A stretch of DNA of 64,000 nt. Source: an uncultured Algibacter sp. (GTDB lineage: Bacteria; Bacteroidota; Bacteroidia; Flavobacteriales; Flavobacteriaceae). The notes below the pieces were generated by a model. That model had not been told where the DNA came from. It saw only the letters and a program-made list of their open reading frames with translations, and made no database searches. The stretch spans positions 1 to 64,000 of the forward strand of contig NZ_CANLZX010000009.1 in the NCBI RefSeq assembly GCF_947495675.1. Direction: 5' to 3'. Made by a program: the position numbers and the translations under genes. Below are positions 46,022 through 54,030 of this stretch, one piece after another; positions within the stretch are counted from its first letter, which is position 1; each line of letters starts with the position of its first letter.

Positions 46022-46537
46022 TTACATTAATCCTTTATCCTTTAATCGCTGTCTTGCGCTCTTCTCCTCTACTTTTGGTGTTTCTTTTGGAGCTTCAATA
46101 ACTTCATCTACATCTTTGGTTTTTAAATCTTCAATAAAGTCTTTACCTTTTTCAATAGTATCACTTACCAAATCTTCAATAGAATCACTTTTTTCGTCAA
46201 TGACTTCGGTAGATTTGAATATAAAATTTGCCAAATACGTTCCAGCTAACGTACCCACTATCATTGAAGCAAAAATTGAAATGGTAGCTATATCTATAGG
46301 AATTAAAAATCGTGTTACAACAATACCTATTAAAAACAAGAAACCAACAAATACTAAACGCAATAAAAACGTTTGTTTATAAACAAAACCTGTATGGTCG
46401 TTAGGCTTCATTTGCAGTTCTTTAGAATTTATAATTTTATTAAAGAAACGATAAATACCATTTCCTTTTGATTCTCTCCAATACAAAAAGATTCCGAATA
46501 ATATAGCTGCGATAAATACAATAAGTTCTAATGTCAT
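46022..46537 (-). CDS. Small membrane protein of the AAA/coiled-coil cluster
   Basis: 171 residues. An N-terminal membrane helix (about 2-18) is followed by two more (about 57-78 and 82-108), then an acidic C-terminal segment with 'SIEDLVSDTIEKGKDFIED' and a basic end 'RQRLKDKGLM'. No known family. 46 bp after the DUF6638-like gene and part of the same run. Confidence 0.75.
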   Translation of the reverse strand: MTLELIVFIAAILFGIFLYWRESKGNGIYRFFNKIINSKELQMKPNDHTGFVYKQTFLLRLVFVGFLFLIGIVVTRFLIPIDIATISIFASMIVGTLAGTYLANFIFKSTEVIDEKSDSIEDLVSDTIEKGKDFIEDLKTKDVDEVIEAPKETPKVEEKSARQRLKDKGLM

Positions 46538-46583
46538 AATCTTTTATTTTGAAGTTAATCTCTATAAAATTAGTCTATAATTT

Positions 46584-47819
46584 CTAAATATTGTTACTAA
46601 TAGTTTCAATGGCCCATTCCTTAAACGAATCATCCCAATTTTTAAAGCTTTTATAAAAAGCTTCTTTATCATACCAATACCAATATAAAATGTCTTTTTC
46701 AGATATATTTACTAACAACTTCCAAATTAAATCTTGATGTTTAGCATCTAATGATGAATGTGGTTTATGTAAAGCTTCAAACAGTTTTAAATCTACAATG
46801 TCTGCAATTTTATATTGATTACTTGTTTCAAGTTTTTCTAGATAACGCTCAACACTCATCACTTTTTTTCTAGCTTTTATATCGAGTTTATTTAAGTAAC
46901 TCTTAAACAATATGGGATCCATTAAAATATCTTTTATAGGATGTTGCACTTTTTTTAAATGCTGTGCCATTTCAAATTTCTTGATACGCTCATAGCGTTT
47001 AGTTTTAATGACTTCTTCTAAATCATATTCAATTATAACATGATCGCGAAGTTTTTCCATAAGTTCTGGTTGTGAAATATGATAGATTAACACATCATAG
47101 TTTGTGTCTTTTATTGCTTCTTTGTACCAAGTACTATCTTCAAAAACAACTATAGGCTTTATAAAATCGCGCAAAATATAAACACCACCAAAAGACCTTG
47201 TGTAAAATGAATCTGTAGTGTATTCTAATTGGTTTAAATCTAAATTTCTTGTTCTTAAATCACCATATGTTTTAGCAGATTCTAATAATTGTTTATGTAT
47301 ATTTTCATCAATAAAATTATTAGCTTGATTAAACGTTTCAACAAGTTTTAACTGCGCCTTTTGTATATGCCATAAATTATCAATAAGATGAAAATTGATT
47401 GTTATATTATTGTATTTCAATACATCTAAAGGCTCATAAAACGCATCAATACCTTGGTCGAAATCTAAACAAATGGCACAATCTCTGGTGATATCTTTAA
47501 TTTTTTCATCATACATTTTAAAGACAAACTTCATCATGTCTCTATCAAACGTATGAAAAGGTAAATACACGGGTTTCCCTTTTTGTAGTGGTGAAATTAT
47601 TATTCCATGAGGGTTAGCCTCACCATTGTTTAAATATTGTAAATCTTCTTTTTCTTCGGCAACTTCAGGACTCCAACCAATGCCATCTATATGAAATGTT
47701 TTTAACTTTGTTTCTGTAAAACCAAGTTTTACTAGGCACTTATTGTAACGCTCAACAAGTTTCCCGCTTACGGGGATAAGTTCACTTCTGTACAGGTTTG
47801 CTTGTTTTAGTTTGTCCAT
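46584..47819 (-). CDS. Uncharacterised protein, DUF6638-like
   Basis: 411 residues, soluble. I tentatively recall this family as DUF6638, found in Bacteroidota next to the same AAA ATPase. Features: 'NPHGIIISPLQKGKPVYLPFHTFDRD' near residue 70, 'CAICLDFDQGIDAFYEPLD' near 120 and a Lys-rich helical region 270-340. No catalytic motif I can name. It starts 1 bp after the NUDIX stop, so the two are almost certainly co-translated. Confidence 0.78.
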   Translation of the reverse strand: MDKLKQANLYRSELIPVSGKLVERYNKCLVKLGFTETKLKTFHIDGIGWSPEVAEEKEDLQYLNNGEANPHGIIISPLQKGKPVYLPFHTFDRDMMKFVFKMYDEKIKDITRDCAICLDFDQGIDAFYEPLDVLKYNNITINFHLIDNLWHIQKAQLKLVETFNQANNFIDENIHKQLLESAKTYGDLRTRNLDLNQLEYTTDSFYTRSFGGVYILRDFIKPIVVFEDSTWYKEAIKDTNYDVLIYHISQPELMEKLRDHVIIEYDLEEVIKTKRYERIKKFEMAQHLKKVQHPIKDILMDPILFKSYLNKLDIKARKKVMSVERYLEKLETSNQYKIADIVDLKLFEALHKPHSSLDAKHQDLIWKLLVNISEKDILYWYWYDKEAFYKSFKNWDDSFKEWAIETISNNI

Positions 47820-47820
47820 T

Positions 47821-48405
47821 TTACTCTAATAACTTATGAATAATGGCATATTGCAACAACACAATAGTTCGTGTATCTGCAATTTCACCATTATTCAGCA
47901 TATTAACTGCGTTTTCAAAAGGCATTTCTAATACTTCAATATCTTCGTGTTCGCTATCTAAACCACCACCATCGTTCACTTTCATATCATCGGTATATTC
48001 TCCAATAAAAAAGTGCATTTTCTCTGTCATAACTCCAGGTGATGAATACGCTTCATAAACTTTTTTAACCGATTTTAATCTATAACCAACTTCTTCTTCT
48101 GTTTCTCTAATAATACAAGCTTCAGGATTATCTTTATCAAGCATTCCTGCAGCAATTTCAACTAAAAAACCATCTATATTATCATTTAAATAGGTTGGCA
48201 TTCTAAATTGTTTGGTTAAAATGACTGTCTTTTTTTGTTTATTATAAAGTAGTATTCCGGCTCCGTCTCCTCTATCATATACTTCTCGCATTTGGTTTAC
48301 CCATTCGCCACTTGCCATTAAATAATCAAAAGTGACTTTATTCAGAATATAATAGTTGTCTGAAAGTAAGGTCTTCTTTATATTTTTAATTTGCTTATCG
48401 CTCAT
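47821..48405 (-). CDS. NUDIX hydrolase, NudK (GDP-mannose pyrophosphatase)-like
   Basis: 194 residues from the ATG at 48405. A longer frame to 48435 would overlap the AAA gene by 41 bp, against 11 bp for this start. NUDIX box 'AAGMLDKDNPEACIIRETEEEVGY' (residues about 96-119) has the 'AGxLD...PExCI' form of the NudK group, which hydrolyses nucleotide sugars. The substrate in this cluster is unknown; a nucleotide-derived signal or damaged nucleotide is possible (inference). Lies between the AAA and the DUF6638-like genes. Confidence 0.88.
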   Translation of the reverse strand: MSDKQIKNIKKTLLSDNYYILNKVTFDYLMASGEWVNQMREVYDRGDGAGILLYNKQKKTVILTKQFRMPTYLNDNIDGFLVEIAAGMLDKDNPEACIIRETEEEVGYRLKSVKKVYEAYSSPGVMTEKMHFFIGEYTDDMKVNDGGGLDSEHEDIEVLEMPFENAVNMLNNGEIADTRTIVLLQYAIIHKLLE

Positions 48406-50359
48406 TATCAAACGTTTTTCTTGCTTCGGTCTCAATATTTAATTGATTCACTCTGGCATCCACTTTTCGTTTAAAATCAGTATCTGCGATAGTTGCAACA
48501 TTATCTAAATAACGTACTACTTCCTGTCTTCTAATTTCAGAGAAGTCTAAACCTTTCATATTACCGCGCATCAATTCTTGAAGCATATTAAACTTTGTGT
48601 CGTAATCTTGTTTGAAATAAATTTCTGGGTTTTCAAACCAATCTTCTTCCAAATCAAAATCTGTTAATCGTAATGAGATTGCTGACTGAATATTACGAAC
48701 ATCACGAGATGAGAAAAACGGAAAAACCGCTTGCATTTCTTTATACAAATTTGCATAAAATAAATGCTGATTGGTTTTAAAATGCTTTTCTACTTTATCA
48801 TAAACATCATGTACACGTTGTTCTGTTGGTTTATCGATATTACTCAATATATCACCCATGTTTTTGGCTAAACCTTGATCTTGTAAATAACTATAGTTTT
48901 CTGGTCCTTGCATATTTACAAAATCGGGCATGGTATCATCTAATTTTCGCCACCATATATGATCTTGATCTAAAAAGTCATGTTCAGTTCTAGCTCCATC
49001 AATTTTAAAACGCCCTTGTACTCTAGAGATTACGGCTTTATCTAGCATTTCTGGTAAATTAGTAAATAACCCAATGGAGCTATTCCCATAATTAACTGCA
49101 TAAGCGCCTTCTGTATATCTTAAAAACACACCTATAACTTCTTTTACACCTGCCGAAACACCTTGTGCTGTACGTTCTTGTAAATTATTTTCGGCATCAT
49201 CAATGGGTGCGAAAATTAATTTTGAAGGATCTTGCATGGGTTTCATCCATTCTACCATTTTTTCTGCTGATCCGCCTTGAAATGTAGATATCAATGTATC
49301 TGGCATGGGATGAAATAAAAATGGAATATCCAAAGTATCACAATGTTCTTTTAAACGTGTTGCAATAGCTGCAATTAACATACTTTTACCTGTTCCTGGT
49401 ATTCCATACCCCATAAATACTGGCATAAAACCTCCCAATTCTTGAAACGGATTTTTCTTTGCAGTAAAATCATAACTCAACATACGCTCTGTTAAACGAC
49501 GTGCAAAATGTTTTGCATCTCGATTACCAACAATCTGTTCAAACTGAATTTTATTAAACTCAATGCTTTTTGCCGTACCTTGAAATACATTATTCCAACC
49601 CGAAACTGCAAATTCTGATTTTTCTAATTTATAAGTTCTATCCTCAATCGTTTCGGTATATTCTAAACTACTTTTTCTTAACTGAATTTCGTCAATTAAA
49701 GCTTCATAATAAACGACTGTAAAATCAATAACATCCTTATCTGATTTGATGATTTCTGGATGACCTAAATACTTATCATAATAAAATAAACTGCATGAAA
49801 CACCCTTAAGTGGCGACATTAACGACACCTCTGGAATACCAGCAAACTTCTGTTTCATAACACTTAAATCGTCTGATGCAAATGGTTTTAAATCGTGTAA
49901 TATTTTATATGCTTGAGCAAACAACATAAATGCTGTTGCGGTATGCATCTTACTTTCAAACTCGCGTTTCCCATTGTTATCTAGCGCTGATTTATTCTCA
50001 TTTAAACTTGATAAACCTGATGCATCATAATAACTGTCTTTTATCCAAATACCAAGTGTAATGCCTTCTTGAACAGCATATAACGTTTGATTTAAATAAA
50101 TAGGAATTGCAACAGAATCTGGCAATAACCGCTTTTTTAAAGCTAAAATGGTTTTTGATACTGAAGTAATACTAGTTGAATTTGTACCATTATTTGCTCT
50201 AGATAAATACAATAAGATAGACTCGTCTTTAGCATCTTTATCTCTGTTTTTTGCACGAGATCCTTGCTCCCATTGTACACTTTTTAAGTATGAGGAAGCT
50301 TCGTCTCGAAGCATATCTAGTTCAGATATTTTTATTGGGAATGTTGAGTTGTGTTCCAT
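48395..50359 (-). CDS. AAA-family ATPase of the eight-gene cluster
   Basis: 654 residues. An N-terminal domain of about 290 residues has no known family. The AAA module follows: Walker A 'GYGIPGTGKS' (Lys325), pore-loop-like 'TFQGG' (359-363), Walker B 'LIFAPIDDAE' (Asp387, Asp388, Glu390), sensor-1-like 'FTN' (432-434), and Arg446/Arg450 in 'SRVQGRF' as finger candidates. The C-terminal 120 residues are helical. The presence of a pore loop suggests a substrate-threading or remodelling ring. The neighbours (coiled-coil protein, membrane proteins) suggest envelope or cytoskeleton-like remodelling, but this is inference. Confidence 0.88.
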   Translation of the reverse strand: MEHNSTFPIKISELDMLRDEASSYLKSVQWEQGSRAKNRDKDAKDESILLYLSRANNGTNSTSITSVSKTILALKKRLLPDSVAIPIYLNQTLYAVQEGITLGIWIKDSYYDASGLSSLNENKSALDNNGKREFESKMHTATAFMLFAQAYKILHDLKPFASDDLSVMKQKFAGIPEVSLMSPLKGVSCSLFYYDKYLGHPEIIKSDKDVIDFTVVYYEALIDEIQLRKSSLEYTETIEDRTYKLEKSEFAVSGWNNVFQGTAKSIEFNKIQFEQIVGNRDAKHFARRLTERMLSYDFTAKKNPFQELGGFMPVFMGYGIPGTGKSMLIAAIATRLKEHCDTLDIPFLFHPMPDTLISTFQGGSAEKMVEWMKPMQDPSKLIFAPIDDAENNLQERTAQGVSAGVKEVIGVFLRYTEGAYAVNYGNSSIGLFTNLPEMLDKAVISRVQGRFKIDGARTEHDFLDQDHIWWRKLDDTMPDFVNMQGPENYSYLQDQGLAKNMGDILSNIDKPTEQRVHDVYDKVEKHFKTNQHLFYANLYKEMQAVFPFFSSRDVRNIQSAISLRLTDFDLEEDWFENPEIYFKQDYDTKFNMLQELMRGNMKGLDFSEIRRQEVVRYLDNVATIADTDFKRKVDARVNQLNIETEARKTFDNER

Positions 50360-50391
50360 ATTTTAAGTAACAAAATATTACTGTTTAATGT

Positions 50392-50835
50392 TTAGTTTAA
50401 TCTAAAGTTATATAATCTGGCAGCTTCTTCAATTTCTTCACTAATACCTCCATCATACTTAAAACTATATATAACCCATTTATCACTAGGTTTATAAAAC
50501 TGAAATGTAAATCTTATTGGTTGTCTTTCATACTTGACTAAGTAACTTAATAAAATATAGCTATCTGTTAGCGTTTTTTCGAATAACAACTCTTTACCAT
50601 AATATTTACCAACAAAATCTTCATTTAAACCATCCATTTGACTTTTTAATTGAATAATGGCATCTCCAGACCTATTCATCCATTTATTTGGCTTATACAA
50701 GTTATCTAGAGCTATTGATGACCCTTTCTCTTCAAAATCTTTAAAAAATTGTTCTGATATATCTTTTGGATCATTTTGAGATGTTAATATTAAAGTGAAT
50801 AGTAATAATGGAATAACAAGTAATGTTTTTTTCAT
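50392..50835 (-). CDS. Small secreted protein, possibly NTF2-like
   Basis: 147 residues with a signal peptide ('LVIPLLLFTLILTSQ'). The mature domain of about 125 residues ('DISEQFFKDFEEKGSSIALDNL ... PIRFTFQFYKPSDKWVIYSFKYD') has the size and strand order of NTF2-like or DUF4019-like domains. Function unknown. 5 bp after the 353-residue gene. Confidence 0.75.
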   Translation of the reverse strand: MKKTLLVIPLLLFTLILTSQNDPKDISEQFFKDFEEKGSSIALDNLYKPNKWMNRSGDAIIQLKSQMDGLNEDFVGKYYGKELLFEKTLTDSYILLSYLVKYERQPIRFTFQFYKPSDKWVIYSFKYDGGISEEIEEAARLYNFRLN

Positions 50836-50840
50836 AGTAT

Positions 50841-51902
50841 TTATTTTAAATCTATTTTAATATCTGCGATTTCAATTGGTGGTTTTGCCAAATTATTCAT
50901 TAGTTCTGGAGTTTTATTATAGAGTAATTGAATAATTCGATGTGGAGCTAAAACGTATTTTTGTTTAAATACATCGTCCCAGCGTTGTAGTACTTGTTTG
51001 CTAAAAAATCCACCTTCTTTAAATTCACTTTTTGATATAACTTCATTTACTCTTAAAGAAAACGCATAAGATTCTAGTGGTATTTCTTTTTTGCTTATAC
51101 TCTCTAAAATAGTATGGGTAAGTTTATGTTCATCTTTTGCAAAAACATTATGTAATGGACCTAAATCAATTCGTTTTATATGCTTTGGAGATATTTTTGG
51201 TAACTTTCTGTCTATAGTGTATGCCATAACATCTAATGACATATCTCTGTCTGCAACCGTTTTTAAGACTTCATAAATTTCATTTCTGTAATCATTTATC
51301 CGATTACCGTCATAATTAAAATACATATAACAAATGAAGGGCCTATTATGTGATACATCGTAAAAACTCCAGCTAACTAATAAATTGGCACCTAAATTTT
51401 CTGGAGCACTTATTATTTTACCTTGTACAAAGCGATTAAATATGAATTGTTTATTTACTGAAGTATAGTAAACAATAGAAGATGCTTGAAATAATTTACT
51501 TTTTTTAACAGGCTCTTTTTTTCGCATTAACGTATCTATAAACTCCGTCTTTAGTGTTGAAATAGGTGTTAATTTATCAAGATATTCATCTCGTAATTCT
51601 AAATCATTAAACAAGTATCGGAATTCTAAATAATTTGGAAAGCCAGAATCTGTTAAATCCACCTTCATATTATCCTCATCATCATACATGTATTTAACCC
51701 TCATAGCTTCAATTGAATACAATAACATATCACAATATTGCTTAAACAATTGTACTTCTATATTATTACATATTTTTTGTTGTTGAACAGCTACAATCAA
51801 TTCTTTAAAAGCAAAATCTACCATTTTATGATAGAACACATAATGCTCTTTGGAATCGAGTATGGCAGAATCTAAAGGTGTAACTATGTGATTTATGGAC
51901 AT
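50841..51902 (-). CDS. Uncharacterised protein of the AAA/coiled-coil cluster
   Basis: 353 residues, soluble. No family I can name. The sequence is rich in aromatic and acidic residues, with 'FICYMYFNYDGNRINDYRNEIYEVLK' in the middle and a C-terminal 'LQRWDDVFKQKYVLAPHRIIQLLYNKTPELM'. It sits between the coiled-coil gene (upstream, with repeat copy B in the 143-bp gap) and the small secreted protein. Confidence 0.75.
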   Translation of the reverse strand: MSINHIVTPLDSAILDSKEHYVFYHKMVDFAFKELIVAVQQQKICNNIEVQLFKQYCDMLLYSIEAMRVKYMYDDEDNMKVDLTDSGFPNYLEFRYLFNDLELRDEYLDKLTPISTLKTEFIDTLMRKKEPVKKSKLFQASSIVYYTSVNKQFIFNRFVQGKIISAPENLGANLLVSWSFYDVSHNRPFICYMYFNYDGNRINDYRNEIYEVLKTVADRDMSLDVMAYTIDRKLPKISPKHIKRIDLGPLHNVFAKDEHKLTHTILESISKKEIPLESYAFSLRVNEVISKSEFKEGGFFSKQVLQRWDDVFKQKYVLAPHRIIQLLYNKTPELMNNLAKPPIEIADIKIDLK

Positions 51903-51950
51903 TTTTTATTTTAAAAGTGTACTATTAAAGTTAAAAGTTAGTTGGCTATT

Positions 51951-52035
51951 ACGTTAAGGATTGATCGGTCTGTTTGAGCTCCTCGCAGAGAGCGAGTAGT
52001 GAAAGCCTGACCCCGATTTTTCATCGGGGTAACGC
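51951..52035 (-). repeat. Dispersed intergenic repeat, copy B (85 bp, long hairpin form)
   Basis: Read on the minus strand it has the same landmarks as copy A at 12658: GCGTTACC, then a hairpin ACCCCGAT-gaaaa-ATCGGGGT, then GGCTTTCACTACTCGCTCTC, GAGGAGCTC, AACAG, CAATCCTTAACGT. The termini are GCGTTA and TAACGT (one mismatch in the inverted repeat). It is inside the gap between two genes of the eight-gene cluster. Confidence 0.8.
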
Positions 52036-52045
52036 CCTTATTATT

Positions 52046-53395
52046 TTAAGACAACAAATCGTCGTCGTTAGCTTCTGGTTTTGGTTCTGGTTTTCCTGCT
52101 GGTTCTCCATCATCTCCAGATGGTGCATTAGCATCTGCATTATAATAGTCCTCAAAAATCTCTTTCATATCGATACCGTAACGCTCCGCAAAATTCTTTT
52201 GAATTTCACCATCTTTAGCGCGAATTTCTTGTAAAGCCTCTGCATAACTACTGTAAACGCCTTGCATTACTTTTTCGTGTACCGGAATATTATCCATCAT
52301 GTCTTGTCGTGCTTTAGCACTTGCCGTATGCATAGATGCTAAAGTTTCTCCAATATGCTCGTCTGTTTTTACACCTAAATGCTCTAAAATAGCAGCGAAT
52401 TCTTGATCTGTTCTAGCTTTTAAAGCTACTACATAACCATCGTAATATTTTAAACGCTCTTCTGTATCTGATTTTAACTTAGCACGGTGCGTTTGTAAAT
52501 TGCTACGTAAAGAGGTTAGTACTTTAATAGTTAAATTATGCTTGTGCACAAAGCTATCTTTACTTGCCGCTAAGGTAGTATAGGCGTTTTTAAGACCTTC
52601 AAGTTCTTCTACTTTTTGCTCTAAACTTGTCATTTTACCTATAGCTTCAGAATACTCGGTAGATTGTTTATCTGCAATATCTTCTAATTCTTGACGTGCT
52701 TGCTTTAATAAAGCATAGTTTTCTTCTAACTTAGCTTCTACTTCTTTCTTTTTCTCTAAGGCTTTTGTATGGTTTTTTGAAGCTTCAACAATAGCATCTT
52801 TTAGTTTTTCTTCTACCTCTTTAATTTCTACCTCACGATTTTTTAAACGTGTTACCGCTGCTTGAGATTTATATGATAATTCACTTAATAGTGTTTGTAC
52901 ATCGGCACTTTCTATACGCTCTTGAAACATGGCTTTTGCTTTATTATCGGCTCCTGCTCTAGTTTTTTCGGCTATGGCATACTCTGCTTCTTCTTTTTTA
53001 ATTTTACTTTTGCGTCCCCAAAGGTTATTCCACCAAGTGTCTGGTTTGTTTTTAGCATCTTCTAATTCAATTCTGGCGCGTTCTAAAGCTTTTTGAGCAT
53101 CATCAATAACTTTCTGTTCTGTTGGGTTTAATGCAGAAAATTTCTCGAACATAATTCCAACTTCATCTTGGTAGTCGGTTAAGTCTTTAATTGCATCTAA
53201 AAGTGTTGTTCTGTCTTTCTCGGCCATATGCACTACATCATCCAGAGTAGCATTCAATATTTTTTGACGAGATTCTGGATCATCCTCTTGAGATAATTTG
53301 GATTTCATAGTGTCGATGGCTTTTCCCCAATTAACATCTACTTTTTCGGTTTTTTCATTTGAATTAGTCTCTAATAAATCAAAATCATCAGACAT
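52046..53395 (-). CDS. Long coiled-coil protein, first gene of the AAA cluster
   Basis: 449 residues. It is almost wholly helical, with coiled-coil heptads over about 105-300 (Glu/Lys/Ala/Leu rich) and a disordered C-terminus ending 'PEPKPEANDDDLLS'. Relatives in Flavobacteria are sometimes named 'microtubule-binding protein', which the sequence does not justify. A distant link to the TelA/YaaN coiled-coil proteins of Ter stress systems is possible but I cannot show it. First gene of the leftward run. Confidence 0.8.
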   Translation of the reverse strand: MSDDFDLLETNSNEKTEKVDVNWGKAIDTMKSKLSQEDDPESRQKILNATLDDVVHMAEKDRTTLLDAIKDLTDYQDEVGIMFEKFSALNPTEQKVIDDAQKALERARIELEDAKNKPDTWWNNLWGRKSKIKKEEAEYAIAEKTRAGADNKAKAMFQERIESADVQTLLSELSYKSQAAVTRLKNREVEIKEVEEKLKDAIVEASKNHTKALEKKKEVEAKLEENYALLKQARQELEDIADKQSTEYSEAIGKMTSLEQKVEELEGLKNAYTTLAASKDSFVHKHNLTIKVLTSLRSNLQTHRAKLKSDTEERLKYYDGYVVALKARTDQEFAAILEHLGVKTDEHIGETLASMHTASAKARQDMMDNIPVHEKVMQGVYSSYAEALQEIRAKDGEIQKNFAERYGIDMKEIFEDYYNADANAPSGDDGEPAGKPEPKPEANDDDLLS

Positions 53396-53573
53396 AGTAT
53401 ATTTTGTGTTTTAAGTTGAACAATATTACGGACAAGCAATTTCGTTAAAAAATCTCAATTTTGAAACGTAAATGAATATTTACTTTTTAATTTTTATATT
53501 TATTTATTATCGCTCAAATAATAAGTGTATTAAATTAATAAAATGTTACACTTGTTAATAAATACATACATCT

Positions 53574-53601
53574 TTGAATAGAAATACCGTATTTATTTTT
53601 G
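53574..53601 (+). promoter_or_regulatory. Promoter of the small membrane protein
   Basis: TTG at 53574-53576, 17-bp spacer, TATTTTTG at 53594-53601: one of the few complete -33/-7 pairs here. The ATG is 26 bp downstream at 53627. Confidence 0.6.
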
Positions 53602-53626
53602 ACAAATTGCTTATTTTGCATTAATT

Positions 53627-53863
53627 ATGGTAACAAACTATTATCTTTCAAATCTTATGGCGATTCCTTTTATTACTCAATCACAAGTAGTAGTTGCTCT
53701 TATTATAGTTGTTGTTTTTTTTGGAATTATATTAATTTTAGGGGTAAGAAAATCTTATTTACTAAAAAAGGAAAATGAGCGATTAGAAAAGATGAGCACT
53801 ACTATTAATGACGATGAAGAATATAAAGATTTTACTGATGGGCATATGTACGGAGGAAACTAA
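53627..53863 (+). CDS. 78-residue single-pass membrane protein
   Basis: A hydrophobic segment (about 20-40, 'VVVALIIVVVFFGIILILGV') is followed by a charged tail with acidic patch 'NDDEEYKDFTDGHMYGGN'. It has a clear promoter and shares a strong bidirectional terminator with ettA. The start at 53627 gives a 20-nt leader; the in-frame ATG ten codons later is an alternative. Function unknown. Confidence 0.75.
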   Translation: MVTNYYLSNLMAIPFITQSQVVVALIIVVVFFGIILILGVRKSYLLKKENERLEKMSTTINDDEEYKDFTDGHMYGGN

Positions 53864-53918
53864 TCACCCATATAATTTTAAAAAGATTTAACAATTAAAA
53901 ACTCAATAATTAAGCAAT

Positions 53919-53946
53919 AAAAAAGCCTGCAATTGCAGGCTTTTTT
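53919..53946. terminator. Bidirectional terminator, perfect 28-bp palindrome
   Basis: aaaaaagcctgcaa / ttgcaggctttttt without loop mismatch. It lies 10 bp beyond the ancestral stop of ettA (53956), not beyond the present stop (54028), which supports the truncation reading. Confidence 0.95.
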
Positions 53947-53955
53947 AATAATAAT

Positions 53956-54030
53956 TTATCTTACTAACTTCTTGTATTTAATACGTTTTGGCATTAAATC
54001 TCCACCAAGTCGTTTTTTCTTGTTTTGTTA
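53956..54030 (-). pseudogene. Residual C-terminal tail of ettA after an in-frame stop
   Basis: On the minus strand, directly after the TAA at 54028-54030, the same frame continues for 23 codons (QNKKKRLGGD, then LM, then PKRIKYKKLVR) to a second TAA at 53956-53958. This is the normal end of flavobacterial EttA as I recall it ('...FSDYEENKKKRLGGDLMPKRIKYKKLVR' type), with TAA standing where a Glu codon (GAA) belongs. There is no frameshift. Confidence 0.85.

Noticed and set aside
52046..53395. Microtubule-binding or TelA identity for the coiled-coil protein
   Set aside because: Similarity of coiled coils is driven by composition; no diagnostic motif seen.
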